Part shown: piece by piece, positions 50,401 through 63,926 of the stretch
Numbering within the stretch: position 1 is the stretch's first letter
Layout of the letters: every line of letters starts with the position of its first letter
NCBI RefSeq assembly: GCF_014529535.1
Contig: NW_023504014.1
Coordinates: 806,001 to 870,000 of the forward strand
Length of the DNA: 64,000 nucleotides
Source of the DNA: Bradysia coprophila
Lineage: Eukaryota; Arthropoda; Insecta; Diptera; Sciaridae
Reading direction: 5' to 3'
Translations under genes and position numbers: made by a program
The notes under the pieces: generated by a model
The model's input: only the letters and a program-made list of their open reading frames with translations
What the model was told of the DNA's origin: nothing
Database searches by the model: none

Positions 50401-53400
50401 TCAGACATTCCTATCGGTTTCAAAATGTAGTCGTTTCCGCTTCCAGAAATTGAGCCTTCCAGTCGATAAAATGCCTGTAGTTTGACATGCTCAACGGTTG
50501 TGTTAACTGGAAAGTGAGGCGACTGTAAAAGAAAATCTTGGAGAATCATGGCCTTGACTTACTATCACAAGTGAATGGAACTGGCGCACCGTATCCCACA
50601 TGTTGTCCCTTGCCATTGTTCAACGAACTGGCCTCCGAATTACTTCTACTTAGTCTATTTCCGACATCACCAGTCAGACATTCCAGAGCTGGATGAACCA
50701 GAAGCTTAATGCTAGTGCCTTCCTGACATAAATTACTAAATTCTGCTGCGGTCACGTAACCTAAATTTGTTGTGCTATCGTTGTATTTGTATTGTTGACG
50801 CAATGCTTTGGCCATATTGTAGAAGGCAACCAATTCGGGATCGTATTTCTTACGAATTATGACATTTTCGTACAGTTTCGTTGACACTTTTCGACGATCC
50901 AGCGACTGGAATTGTGACTGATCTGGCTTCTGGAACGAATCCGTTACCGAAGGTGGGATAATTGTTGGCGATGATTGACTGTTGCGAGGTGGTAGAGGTG
51001 GCGGTCTTAAAGGCAGATCGCTTGCAGCTGCTAAATGGGTTGGAATGTTCCAGCCAGGTGCTGGAGCTATTCGAACAGATTGTTTTGTTAATAAAGTAAA
51101 TTTGGGTAACAATTTTGAATGGAATGAAAGGATGAGACTCAAATAGTGTCCGAAATATTATGACAGTGAATTCCCAGATGTTACTCGAAAAAAATGAGCT
51201 CGACTACCGTTTGAATCGATCAAATGCTCAATCTGTTGTTCATCGAATGTAAAAATCAGTCAAAAACACTCAAAAGAGTAAAAGTGACGCAAGTCCCTGT
51301 GCATACTTCCAAAACAACTGATATCGCTGAAGGTGACGCATTCTGCGCTTGTACGCAAAAACTGTAACAGCAAAAATTTGACCAAAGAAATTCTAGAAAC
51401 AAAATTTTACCAAAAAAAGTTTGAGTCACAAAGTGGCAGATGATTCGGACGTATTAGGACATATTCTTGCCTATTTTAAAAAATTTCTTAACAGTACTTT
51501 CCTCAACATCTGCCACTTGTTTTTGAAAATTTTGAAAAATTTAAAAAATTTAAAAAAATTTAAAAAATTTGAAAAATTTGAAAAAATTTGAAAATTTTTT
51601 GAAAATTTTTTGAAAATTTTATAAAATTTAAAAAAATTTAAAAAAATTTGAAAAAATTTGAAAACTTTAAAAAAATTGAAAAATTTGAAAAATTTAAAAA
51701 AAATTTGAAAAATTTGAAAAATTAAAAAAAAAATTGAAAAATTTAAAAAAATTTGAAAAATTTAAAAAAATTTGAAAAATTTGAAAAATTTGAAAAATTT
51801 GAAAAATTTGAAAAATTTGAAAAATTTGAAAAATTTGAAAAATTTGAAAATTTTTTAAAAATACTAAATTTAGGAAAAAAATTGAGGCGAGCAGAGCTTA
51901 CCAAATACCAAAAGCGAACAAATTTGTTCTACCATACCCATCCACACACACACACTTAAAGGTGTTCTTATATGGGGCCTATATGGGAACTTCGAGGAGC
52001 CCTAGCTCCGAAACGAGGCCGGTTCCCCCAAATTTCTTTTTCTGGAATGTCTTAGAATGACGACTAGAATCCAAAATTTCAACAAAATCTAAAGAAGACT
52101 TTAGAAGATAGGAAACACGGACGGACGGACGGACTAACAAAGTAACGTAGGATTTTTTCATTTCGTTTAAAGTACTGAAATTGACCAAAATGTATGGAAA
52201 TAGGGCTTCTTGGAAGATTTTTTGCGTGGCCAAATTTTAAGCTGCAAGAACGTGTGATAGCTCGTTGAACTCGTACGGACGCCTAGTTTTTTTTAATGGT
52301 AATTTGGAGTCATTTGTCTTTGAATTGTAGAACTTCAATATTTGCTGTATATATGGTTCTGCAGTCTACGACAAAAAAATTTTTTTGAAATTTTTTCTAG
52401 TAATAGGACTTGCGTCACGGGCGCTATGCTAACGCGCGCCCATGATGAAATAATTCTACTGATGCGTCGAAGCAACGCACCAGCAATTGTACTGCACTTG
52501 ACAATGACATGAAAAGTGTCTTAGTTGTATGAACTTGCGTAGTTCAGATAATGGTGGTATCCTGGTAACGTTGGTTACTGGGAAATCGAAAGGATCAACG
52601 AGAAATGGAAGTTGATTCCTTTCTGTTACCAAGAAGGAAACATTATTTGCCAACGAACGTGCTTTTATATAGAACTCGGAACAGGTCAGCTGTCATGCTG
52701 GTGCTTTGGTCGAAGTCATGAAACTAACACCCGGAACATCCCGAAGTGCTGTAACATCATAAATGGAAAACAACTTACCTGGTGATATTGGTGTGCGATC
52801 AATTTTATTCACAGCTTCATAGACCGGATCTGAATACTGTGTGCCACCACTGTACAGGTAATCGAATGGATCATACTCGGAGTAATACGATGTGGTGCAA
52901 TCGGACGCATTTTCTCCTGGAAAACAACAAGATTTAGGAATTTTTTGTTTAGTCTCGCGGCTCTTTACTCTCGGTATACAACTATGAACGAAAATAAATT
53001 TCACAAAAAAAATATTCTTAAATGTACTGACTGCGAATGGTTACCATTATTCGATGCGAATTTGCAACGACAACGCTACGATAATAAGTGGATTGATGGT
53101 TGTTTAAATTAGCACAGTCGTGTAACATTCGATGAAAGTTGGCAACGAACGATTGTTTACACACACAAAAAAAAGTTATTTGGCTATGGGAACGACAACA
53201 AGTGTTTTCGAAAAGAAATTCATCAATTGCACCACCACTGAATCAAATGACATTGGCCATCAAGTGATTAAAACGCCGGGTTTTTTTTTATCAATTTAAT
53301 TTGAATTTTATTTAACTTTGTTCGTTTAAAAAATTGTCAATAAAACATTTTGAACGCTAGGTTTACATGGTACATATTCTCTTCTGTTTTCAGTTTTAAA

Positions 53401-56400
53401 GCACATTGAATTACATAATATAAATTTGGTCGGAACTGCTAAACAAATACTTTCTATGTGTTCTAGGCATACAATTGTCGATAACAGACAAATATTATAT
53501 CAAAGATAAGACGAACTATAAAAGCCGGCTTAACAGATACGATAATTCGTTTTAAACACCCATACACACCGACAACCAATGCCTCCATTTGTGAGTACAT
53601 TTTCAAAAGTTTTCAGAAAGACGTTTGCCAAGAAAATAATGAAAATGTTGTCACAAAATGGTTAGCCTAGTTAACCTAAGGTGGGTCGAATTTTAGATTT
53701 TATTTTAATTTACTAGGCCTCAACCCTGGTAGCATTCAGGATGGCCCAGAGAATCTTATGTGGAAGAAACTTTTCTTAAAATATGTATTTCCAATGCAAT
53801 CATCCGAGAATTTTTAAAGCCATTTCAAAAGGTTTTCCTGTCCTAGATTCTCTATGAAATTTTCTATTCAGGAATACCCCACACGCCTTCATATCTCATG
53901 ATTTGTCTGTTTGATACGCAAGTGAAGTCGAAATTTGTTGAGTCGTGGTCGAGACAATTTACTGACTATAATGGCCGAATGGAGACCTCGACCTCCAACG
54001 TGCTAGTGCCATTTTAAAGTCATATTATTCAGCTATTAAGAGGAATCTACACATGGCTAAATTATTGCCTACATTTCGGGGCAAAATTATTATTATTTTG
54101 ATGACAGTTTTAGACTCGCATTCTTTTTGGAAAAAGTACGAAGAAGATTCGTCTTAAGTGCGCTCTACCCTTGGCAAATTTCTAGCCTACATTTCTGCGC
54201 AAAAATATTCGTTTTTTGATGATTTCTCTGAACGAAAATATTTTTTTGAAAAAGTAAAACCATCAAAGCATGCAAAAATGTGTTACTTTTAACGGAATAA
54301 TTGGTTTGTGAGTCATAACTTATCCCACTTGCAGAAACCTGTGCAGATTACATAAATTTACACAATCGTTGCAAAGGTTTCTCCAAGTGGGTAAACTTAT
54401 GACTCACAAACCAATTTTTCCCTTAAAAGTAACACATTTTTACATGCTTTTAATGGTTTTACTTTTTCAAAAAACAATTTTGTTTCAGAGAAATCATAAA
54501 AAACCGAATATTTTTGCGCAGAAATGTAGGCTAGAATATTGCCAAGGGGTGAGCGCTCTTAAGTTCAATCAATAGTAATAATTGTTACAACTCATGAGTA
54601 TCAGAGAAATCATTTAGCGATTTGTGGGACTCACTAAACTAATCCGAAAATCAAAATGGCTCTTGAAGCATGGGAAAAACATACTTTTAAAAGTTTCTTC
54701 CGTTAAAGATTGTCTAAATCATCGCAACCTTTTAAGAGCGCTCACCCCTTGGAAAATTTTTAGCCTACATTTGTGCGCAAAAATATTCGTTTTTTGATGA
54801 TTTCTCTGAACGAAAATCTTTTTTTTTTGAGAAGCATGCAAAAATGTGTTACTTTTAAAGGAAAAATTGGTTTGTGGTTGATAACTTATCCCACTTGGAG
54901 AAATATTTGCAAAATGTGTAAATTGCACATTTGCAATGTTTTCTCGCAGTAGGTAAAGTTTTGACTCACAAACCAAATTTTCCCTTAGAAGTAACGCATT
55001 TTTGCATGCTTTAATGGTTTTACTTTTGCAAAAAATGATTTTGATTCAGAGAAATCTTCAAAAAACGAATATTTTTGCGCACAAATGTAGGTTAGAAATT
55101 TGCCAAGGGGTGAGCGCTGTTAAGTTCAAATAAAATAAAATGTAAAATTCAACCCACCCTAGTTGACACCCTAAATTATACTAAAAAATGGAATTTCGGA
55201 CGCACTGTCTATAAGTCACATTCACTAAATATTCTAATTTTCCGTTTCACTTAATTAAAATGAGGCCATAGAAGTGGGGGTCTCGTGGCCAAAGATACAA
55301 AGAAAGAATACAGAGGAGGACGTAGAGAGAAGGCACCAGAAGACTAAAATAAGGATTTTTTTTGGCGGTCTAAGTTTTTGTGGGGATATTTATCATACCA
55401 TTGAACCGTTGTTGACTCTCGCGTAATTTAATACAAATTTCGTACAGGTACGTACGTCAGTAAAATTTAGCCAATTTATCAGCTGGTTTTCAGTTACACA
55501 AATGTGTCTGATATTTACTTGTTAGTACGGGGAGAATAGTTACACACAAGCCAGTGCAGAGCCTTTTTTGGACAAAATTTGGTGAAATTGGACTGACTTA
55601 GCTTAATGCACATGGAAGATAGTATGAGGAGATGGAGGAGATCCGATAACGATTACTGCGATTGTTTCACTGACCGCAACTCTGGTCCGTGAATAATTTG
55701 TTGAGACATTGACTACGTCCCAGATGAATTTTTTTGGTTGTGACCGATTTAGGGAGATTGTTTTTATAACACGGAAAGCATGAATGTCTCTGAGACTTGG
55801 CATCCAAAGGAGATGGAGGAGTCATTAGGTCTTCCCATATTTTTGAAACTGTTGCCCATGGAAAAATTTTCCCTCTGAAGCTCCAGTGAATCTAAATTGT
55901 TCCTTATTTTAGTCCCTGGACGAAAGTATTTAGAATGTAAGACAGACCCTTAGGTATTGTCGTTGTCCCACCCACTTTTATTCAATGAAACAAATGTTTC
56001 AAATCCATTTCGTATGCTCAAAAAAGCTTCGTGCACTAAATTATACCTATCGAATACTGACTTCGGTTGCTACAGTTGCTAGTACGGATCTGACTAATCT
56101 AATTCCTTTGGCACATTTATAACTAAGATCGTGCCAATGACTATGGAAATCGCTAGTACGATAACGGGAGGCTTTTCTTTCAATTGTTTTCGCAATTATC
56201 AAAGTTGTCCCAATTTTCCTCTCAGAGTAATTAAACGAAGCGGCTTCCTATTCTAAATGGGATCCCATTAACAACAAACAACTAATTAATTTTGATCAAG
56301 AAGGGCATGAACGATAATTTTTCACCGGGAACTGACTCTAAGCCTCTTAGAGAGACTTTGAAACATTTTTTTTCTAACGAACTAACGTGTGTACATCGAC

Positions 56401-57833
56401 CGGACATACTGTCTATACATCTAAGGCACGTTGTTTACTATTTCTACAATAAAATTACAATTTACCTTGGTCGTCGTTTTGAGCCAACAACGGATCGAAC
56501 GCTTCAAGCACGCTGACACGAGAACTGTAAAGAATCGAAACCAAAATGATCAGTTCGATCGAAACGACTTAAAACAGTCAACTAACTCACCTCTCACCAC
56601 CAATGTCCAAGTCAATCAAATCGTCACCGAGCCTCTTCGGACGATGAGTAACGCTGTTGCTCTTAGGCAATGTGTACGGATTTGTTGAAATTGAATTTTG
56701 TTTCGGTTGCAACTGTAACAAACAAACGAAAAATAATTCCAGGAACAAAGGGACAGAACCATTTCACTTGGACAAACCTTTGGTACATGAACTAGTGCAG
56801 ATTGAGGATTGATCACATTTGGATTGAAATACTGTTGCGATGCATTCGAAGTGGAAGCATAGCCTGTGCTACCCATTGACTGACCATAGCTGACTGTGTT
56901 CATCGGTTCGATTGGTTTTTGTTGTGGTTGCTGCTGCTGCTGCTGCTGTAATTGTTGTTGTTGGATGACCGGAGGTCCTGGAGTGAATCCAACCGGTGAA
57001 CTTATGCCAGGATAGAACATTGATGGTGGCGCCACTGGACGTGGCATATTATACGGATAAACATTCGGATTGGCAATGCCAGCATACGGCTGGACTGCGT
57101 AGTTCATTTTATACAAATTATCCAGCTGTTCGGCTGTGAGTGGAATCTTTTGATTGGTTGTCGATTCCGGTTGTGTGTACGGCACTATTTGCAGACCAGC
57201 TGCATTATTTGGTGGCAATAAATTTGGTTTGAATCCGTAGCCAAACGGTTGGGCTTGGTACGATGCGTTTAATCTGAGCGGATGAAGAAATTTCAGTTGC
57301 GCCACATCAACAACAGCGAACGAAAACAATACTTACTTGTGCATGTCATCAACCAACTTTATGAAACTCGAGTGAGGATCATTGGCTGTTGGTTTGTTCG
57401 GCATCGATGCTTGTTCATCCGATGCACTTGCAAAGTTAATCAAATCGGGTTCATCTTTGTTCTTACTTTGATACTGTAACTCTCTTGATTCACTGTGCCG
57501 ACGTGGTGGCACTGCTGGTGGCCCGGCTAAGGAGCCTGTACTAGCTGAGTTTTGCAGACTTTGATTGGGATTGTAGGAATCAGGACGACGATGAGACTTA
57601 GCTGTTAATCAAACGTTGAACTTTAAAACGGCACAAAGTGCGACGATTGAGTTAAAATACGTACATGCGGAACCATACAACGAATTACTGTGCTGTTCCG
57701 ATATCGAATCACTTCTATACAATTTGTTTCGCCTAAACTGATCAAGTGCCAACGTTTCCATACTCAAAGCAGTCGCTTTCTCTAAGTCCTCACGAAATTG
57801 TCGTTCATATTCGGATTCGTTTGGATTAGCCAT
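41500..57833 (-). CDS. Pi3K68D: class II phosphatidylinositol 3-kinase, C2 domain-containing
   Basis: Nineteen coding exons: 57833-57665, 57601-57337, 57273-56778, 56712-56591, 56524-56466, 52916-52779, 51066-50563, 50522-50174, 50105-49505, 49436-49254, 49194-47917, 47852-47782, 47720-47536, 47476-47118, 47053-46853, 42308-42112, 42048-41963, 41895-41746, 41679-41500; about 1863 residues, close to fly Pi3K68D. The enzyme makes PI3P and PI(3,4)P2 on endosomal and cortical membranes. Order: UIM-like helix (about residues 15-29), Pro/Gln-rich region, Ras-binding region, C2 domain (ending [19 protein letters not shown]), PIK helical domain, kinase with the Lys of [19 protein letters not shown] and HIDFG, then PX and a C-terminal C2 domain. 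All junctions keep phase except exon 7 to 8, which is off by one base. Confidence 0.93.
43649..43740. repeat. short dispersed repeat, copy 2
   Basis: Inverted match to 33541-33622, with shared blocks 'cacagcactgctcctagcat' and 'tcaaatttggaggcttta'. Confidence 0.6.
44375..46618 (+). CDS. single-pass transmembrane protein with long charged cytosolic tail, nested in a Pi3K68D intron; N terminus not found
   Basis: Three exons (about 44375-44614, 44741-44986, 45069-46618) splice in phase and encode about 679 residues to the stop. The first has a hydrophobic segment ([18 protein letters not shown]) followed by basic KLRWFKHR, so a type I-like membrane protein is likely. The tail is Pro-rich ([22 protein letters not shown]) and then strongly Lys/Glu/Ser-rich, with short repeats of the form [11 protein letters not shown] (about 45600-45730) and a Lys-rich KVKKKKIKS stretch. 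No known domain is seen. The frame is open into a TAA just before 44375, so at least one upstream exon with the start codon and perhaps an ectodomain is missing from my model. AATAAA at 46757-46762 ends the gene about 90 bases before Pi3K68D exon 15. Confidence 0.75.
51256..52445 (+). mobile_element. Helentron-like (HINE/DINE-1 type) element, copy D, in a Pi3K68D intron
   Basis: It starts TCAGTC, with the 5' sub-terminal repeat GTGACGCAAGTCC at 51284-51296 and its inverse GGACTTGCGTCAC at 52406-52418, followed by a GGGCGC/GCGCCC stem-loop (52419-52424 / 52436-52441) and CATGAT. The left hairpin arm is present, but the right arm stops after 'catctgccacttg' (51520) and is replaced by an AAATTTGA-type simple repeat (51523-51860). 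A CA repeat and an ACGG microsatellite follow. Confidence 0.75.
51523..51860. repeat. AAATTTGAAA simple repeat in copy D
   Basis: Ten-base-type units (aaatttgaaa, with aaatttaaaa variants) over about 340 bases. The frames across it (KFEKFEKFE) are not genes. Confidence 0.95.
53668..55175. mobile_element. large compound foldback element in Pi3K68D intron 5
   Basis: Outer ends 'ttaacctaaggtgggtcgaa' (53691 region) and 'ttcaacccaccctagttgac' (55149-55168) are inverted, as are the following 'tttattttaa'-type bases. Inside lie two palindromes of about 400 bases that share arms ('gagcgctcaccccttgg', 'gcctacatttgtgcgcaaaa', 'ggtttgtgagtcataactt'): 54152-54563 and 54732-55125. Non-coding. Confidence 0.75.
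55176..56465. other. rest of Pi3K68D intron 5
   Basis: Intronic sequence between exon 5 and the compound foldback element. No exon or repeat is supported. Confidence 0.4.
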
Positions 57834-58467
57834 TTTGTTCTACTGAGTAAACAAACCGAACAATCGTAATCGTTAACATGGAAATATGTTATCGGAACCA
57901 ACAAAAACAGTAAAACGGAAAAGTGAACTGCCAAAAACGTCCGCAAATAACAAAAAATTATCTTCAATTAAACTGCTTTGTTGACGCCCGACACAAACAA
58001 TAAAAATTTGCTCGTTCGAATTGAGTCTTGTTTACAAGTCATCAGTCGCAGACAAATGAATAATTTTGATTTACGTACCCTTATCGGTGTGCGGCTGCAA
58101 ATTACATTAGTGCAACGAATATGAAAAACACTTGGAAATGAAAAACCATTAAAAATAAAACACAAATATCTAACGAAAAAGAACACACTGTGTCAGTAGA
58201 TGAGTCGTGTATGACAGACCATAATGACAGTTTTGTGTCACTCATTGTCATTGACATTTTGTCAACACTGAAAAATATTTCAAACATTTTAGCGCAATTT
58301 TTTGAATTTGGAACATTTCTTCTGTGAATTTCAAATCATGTCATAACATTTCGTAATAAAACGAGAAGTTGAAATTTACTCAGCATCGTCACAGAATTAG
58401 CTGCAAAATTGCCGAATTGAACAATCGAGTTTTATGAACCTGTTGAAAATCTAACGAATTTTTGTAC
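57834..58467. promoter_or_regulatory. 5' flank of Pi3K68D
   Basis: Upstream of the minus-strand start codon and ending at a Helentron-like element. The promoter should lie here, but no core element can be assigned. Confidence 0.35.
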
Positions 58468-59933
58468 GCAGATTTTTTTGGTAAAATTTTGGTTGTTTCC
58501 AGTCAAATTTTTTTTAAAAATAATTTTGGCAGATGATGAGAAAAACTAAGTCAGCTTGTTTGAACTAAAATTGGGTGTAAAATTTAATTTTTGCGTAACG
58601 AAGCTGAAAGCGTCAACTCTAGCGATATCATTCATTTTGGAAATTGTACTTCAAAGACTGCGTCACACTTTTCTCGAAGAGATTTTTGTTGGGATATCAG
58701 TCGTTTTAGAAGTTTTAGAACACTGCTTTTTATACCAGTTTATAACAGAAATTCGGAAATTTGGCAAAATTTGAAAATTTGGCGAAAATCGAAAATTTGA
58801 CGAAATTCGAAAATTTGACTAAATTCGAAAATTTGACGAAATTCGAAAATTCGACGAAATTCGACGAAATTCGAAAATTCGACGAAATTCGAAAATTTGA
58901 CGAAAATTGAAAATTTAACGAAAATTTGACGAAATTCAAAATTTTGACGACAATCGAAAATTTGACGAAAATCGAAAATTCGACGAAAATCGAAAATTTG
59001 ACGAAAATCGAAAATTTGACGAAAATCGAAAATTTGACGAAATTTAACGAAAATCGAAAATTTGACGAAATTCGAAAATTTGACGAAGAAAGTAATTCTC
59101 TATCTGCCACCATTCAAGAAATATCTCCAAAACCCCAATTGACCCACCCATTTCCAACTTTCGTCATTTTTCGCAAATGCCCTTCTTTTCTACTCGTAAA
59201 ACTCTGAGACTTTGCCGAAGAAAGTAATGCTCTATCTTTCATAACCCAAAAAAATATTAGTCCTTTCATCCTACGCTCGAGTAGCTCAAAATTTGGTCAT
59301 TCTAATCACTCTAGCTCAAACGAATCTGCCCCGATTTTTTTAATTCTTTTTTTGTTCGAATCGTGTTACGAATACCTTTCATTTGATGGGTCGCACGCCT
59401 CTGTAGGTTTCAACACAGCTAAGCTACAGCCGAAAACGCGTTCCCGACCCTCGAAAACCACACTCAGAAACCACTTCGAGGCCAATAAAACAAAATTCTG
59501 GTTTTTCCTGGGGTAATGGCGTATCACATTTTCATTTTTATGCTCACCCTGAGGTTCCTGCAAAATTTCATGGAGATTGGCTGACTAGTTTCCGAGATCG
59601 TCCGTCGATAGATAGATAGACAGATAGACAGATAGAAACATACAGAGTAAGTTGAAAGATTTTGATTGTTTGGAAAACGTTAATTTGGTGCATTTTCTAT
59701 CAAAATGACCAACTTCAAAACGATGTATCTCCGGTAATTTTAAAGCTACATAGTCGAGTGATAGCTCGTTTTGCTCGTATTTGAAGCGCGCATAAGATGT
59801 GTGGTGATACAGGCCAAAGGAAAGAAACTTAAATTCTCGCCTATATATAGTTGCCGCGTCTCAAAAAATTTTCTTCGTTCTTTTTTTGGAAGTTAGACTG
59901 CGTCAAGTCCTCCGCTAACGCTCCGGACATGAT
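58468..59933 (+). mobile_element. Helentron-like (HINE/DINE-1 type) element, copy E, 5' truncated
   Basis: It begins 'acgcagatttttttggt', equivalent to the start of the right hairpin arm of copy C (39986), so the left arm and loop are missing. From there it parallels copy C closely: the TTTGACGAAATTCGAAAA array (58770-59085), a shared middle, a GATA microsatellite (59606-59635), GACTGCGTCA at 59896-59905, the stem-loop and CATGAT. Confidence 0.75.
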
Positions 59934-60015
59934 GTCTGAAAGTAGTAATTCGGAATATGTTGAATCTTTGGCATCATTCTTTGCATTTCATTGAGTCTGC
60001 ATTTCCGAAATAGCC

Positions 60016-60098
60016 CATAAATCATCAGAAGTGGTATGTTCCCGCGTATCTATTAAAATGTCGATCTGCGTGACCTTCCCAATGTTCACAGAGCCTTG
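60016..60098. mobile_element. hAT-like MITE (GGCTGTATAC family), truncated copy 3
   Basis: It matches the right half of the element at 34063-34270 ('tcatcagaagtggt-tgttcccgcgtatct') and ends 'gagccttg'. The left half is absent. Confidence 0.7.
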
Positions 60099-60297
60099 GT
60101 AAAACTGTTATTCGATAGATTTATGTCAACACTGACTATCTAATGACATGTTGTGTTTCAGTAGTACTGATTTAAAATTCGCATTCGGTAGAATATTTTA
60201 TCACTTTTTTCCGATATGAAAATTGCCGTCGTCGGATAACATTGATAAAAATATCCACGTAAAAGAGAAGCTGCAATTAAAATTCCTTGTAAATAAA

Positions 60298-61708
<1,411 letters not shown>

Positions 61709-61828
61709 TGATCAAACAAAGATGGTCTCGATTGTTCTGCTCGGTACACTTTTCAGTTCTCGATTCGAACGAAAATGTTTTATTAGAAATTGATTGGAAG
61801 TCATTTACGTCAGACAGGAACGTAAAGC

Positions 61829-63670
61829 TTACATGAATCTACGAAACAAATAAACCAACGATGCTACGAGTACGTTAACGTTGCTCAAAATTTTCGTCGC
61901 GTCACTGGGAAAACCATGGTCGACAAAGATCTGTTTCAGCGACAGTGCCGACTTTTTCGGTATACGTGTTCGCTCCGGATCAGTAAAATTTACCCACGTA
62001 ACACCAAATCTCTGCGAATATCCCGGAGTCCATTCAAAATTGTCCAACAAGCTCCATGCCGTGTAGCTCTTAACATTGCAACCATCCAATTTGATTGCCT
62101 TCAGCACTTCATTTATGTACTCGCGATAAAATCGGATCCGTGTCGTATCATCCGTAGTGCCGTTCTCCGGATCGGCATACCCATTTTCAGTGATGTACAG
62201 GTCGGGATTACCATAAGTTTCCTTGATCCAATTTAGTAGTCTTCGCATACCCCACGGAACGATGTGTTTTCCCGATATGCTTCCCTCCCAAGAATCGCTG
62301 ACTGAAGCGCGTACATCTCTGTCTCCCCACCAATCCGGTCGGTCTTCAAAACCCGGTTCAAGCAAATCGGTTGAATAGTGATTCAGGCCCAAAAAGTCCA
62401 ACGAGCCTGCGAAAAATCTTTTTTGTCAGCTCAGCTTTCTACAGATCGTCTGCACGGCTGTACCTTTGATTCTATTGATCCAGTAGTTGTCAAAGGTTGG
62501 CAGTCTTGATGGCACACCGTCTTCCTCACTTTTTCTGTCCACTTTATCTCTCATCAGTTGCGGATAGTCACCATGATACAATGGACTTCCCATCCATGCA
62601 TGCTAAATGAGCGCAAACCTCAGTGTTGTAAGCATTCTTGAAGGGGAAATATTTAATTTAATTTACCGAAAACTTAATTTGTATGTCCGCAGCGGCAACA
62701 TCTTCGGGATTCGATGCATTTTTCGGCTCTGGCCAATTGGTGTCCAATGTTATACCACACTTTCCATTTTGAGTCGGCTTGAATTCATCATTGTAAATGT
62801 GATAAGCATTTGCGTGCGCTTTAAGAACATTGTGAATGCAGTCATAATGTGAATGCAATGGTTCAAGCAAACCAGGAGCTAGTTCCGGATTTCCATAGCC
62901 TAGAATGCAAAACACCCACGGTTCGTTAAAAGTCAACCAAAGTTTGACCCTGTCGCCGAAGTGATCGAAAGCGACTCTGGCAAAGTCGGCAAAATAGTCG
63001 GCCATCGTTTCGTTTCTCCAGCCACCAATGTCTTCCAATGCTTGCGGCAGGTCCCAATGATAGAGCGTTGCCATTGCTTTGATTCCGTTGGCTTCCAATT
63101 CATCAATAAGATTGTTATAGTAGTCTATACCGCCATGTTCTATGCGATTTGTCGTTCCGTCCGGTAGAATTCTTGCCCATGATATTGAAAAACGATAGAA
63201 ATCTGCCTGAAAATGTTGGAAGAAAAACAACTCGTTGATATCGAAAGCAGTTGATTATCGTCGAGAATGTTCAAAGTTTACTCCGTATAGCTTAAGCAGT
63301 TGAACGTCTTCTTTGTATTTATGATAGCTGTCGCAAGCGATATCGCCGGTATCTTTATTGTTCACACGACTATCTTCTCTGTGAACGAATGTATCCCAAA
63401 TACTTAACCCTTTTCCTGTCAACGATAAAATTGAAAAATTATTTTTGCTCCGGACGAACCCTTGGGCACCCTTTTTCACCAACCACTTTCGTTCCATCCG
63501 CCTTCGATCTGATAGGAAGACGTTGCAAAGCCCCATAGGAAATCGTCCGGAAATGTGTCGTACAAAAATTCATTTTCCATTTCCCATGTTCGATTGTAGT
63601 CGAACGCTTTTGATTCTATGAAAAGTCCTGATGATATTACCGCAAAGACACAAATTGAAAGCAAAAACAT
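61829..63670 (-). CDS. glycoside hydrolase family 1 (beta-glucosidase/myrosinase type), secreted or membrane-anchored
   Basis: Five exons (63670-63484, 63415-63282, 63206-62667, 62602-62464, 62406-61829) give 525 residues. Family 1 enzymes cleave beta-glucosides by a retaining mechanism. Both catalytic glutamates are present: acid/base Glu202 in TFNEPW and nucleophile Glu407 in [47 protein letters not shown] and [12 protein letters not shown] are family landmarks. Residues 1-22 form a signal peptide ([16 protein letters not shown]), and the last 20 residues are hydrophobic ([12 protein letters not shown]), which suggests a membrane or GPI anchor rather than a free gut enzyme. Introns are short; exon phases agree. 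AATAAA on the minus strand at 61779-61784 lies 45 bases past the stop. It is probably nested in an RNF121 intron. Substrate unknown. Confidence 0.95.
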
Positions 63671-63926
63671 TTTTTTTCGTTTTGCTTATTATTAATGAAA
63701 AATAACGCGGCCGTTACGCAATGAATGGTTTCGATTGAATGTTGTCTCAATTTCAGATAATTTCAAAATTCAATCGATTATCTTAGTCGATCCTAGTGGT
63801 GCTTCTTTGAAGTGTCTCTTATCTCCTTTAACTTTACACTGTTAGGTTTACAGCTTAATTTACAAATCGAATCGAAGTCAATTCGCTCAATTAAACTGCT
63901 CTTCCAGGCCCGGACTGGCCTTGTTT

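Noticed and set aside
51753-51959. KFEKFEKFE frame, coiled-coil-like
   Set aside because: Translation of an AAATTTGAAA simple repeat.
58730-59113. Frames with repeated SNFVKFSNF-type units, also at 40240-40521
   Set aside because: Translation of the TTTGACGAAATTCGAAAA array of copies C and E.
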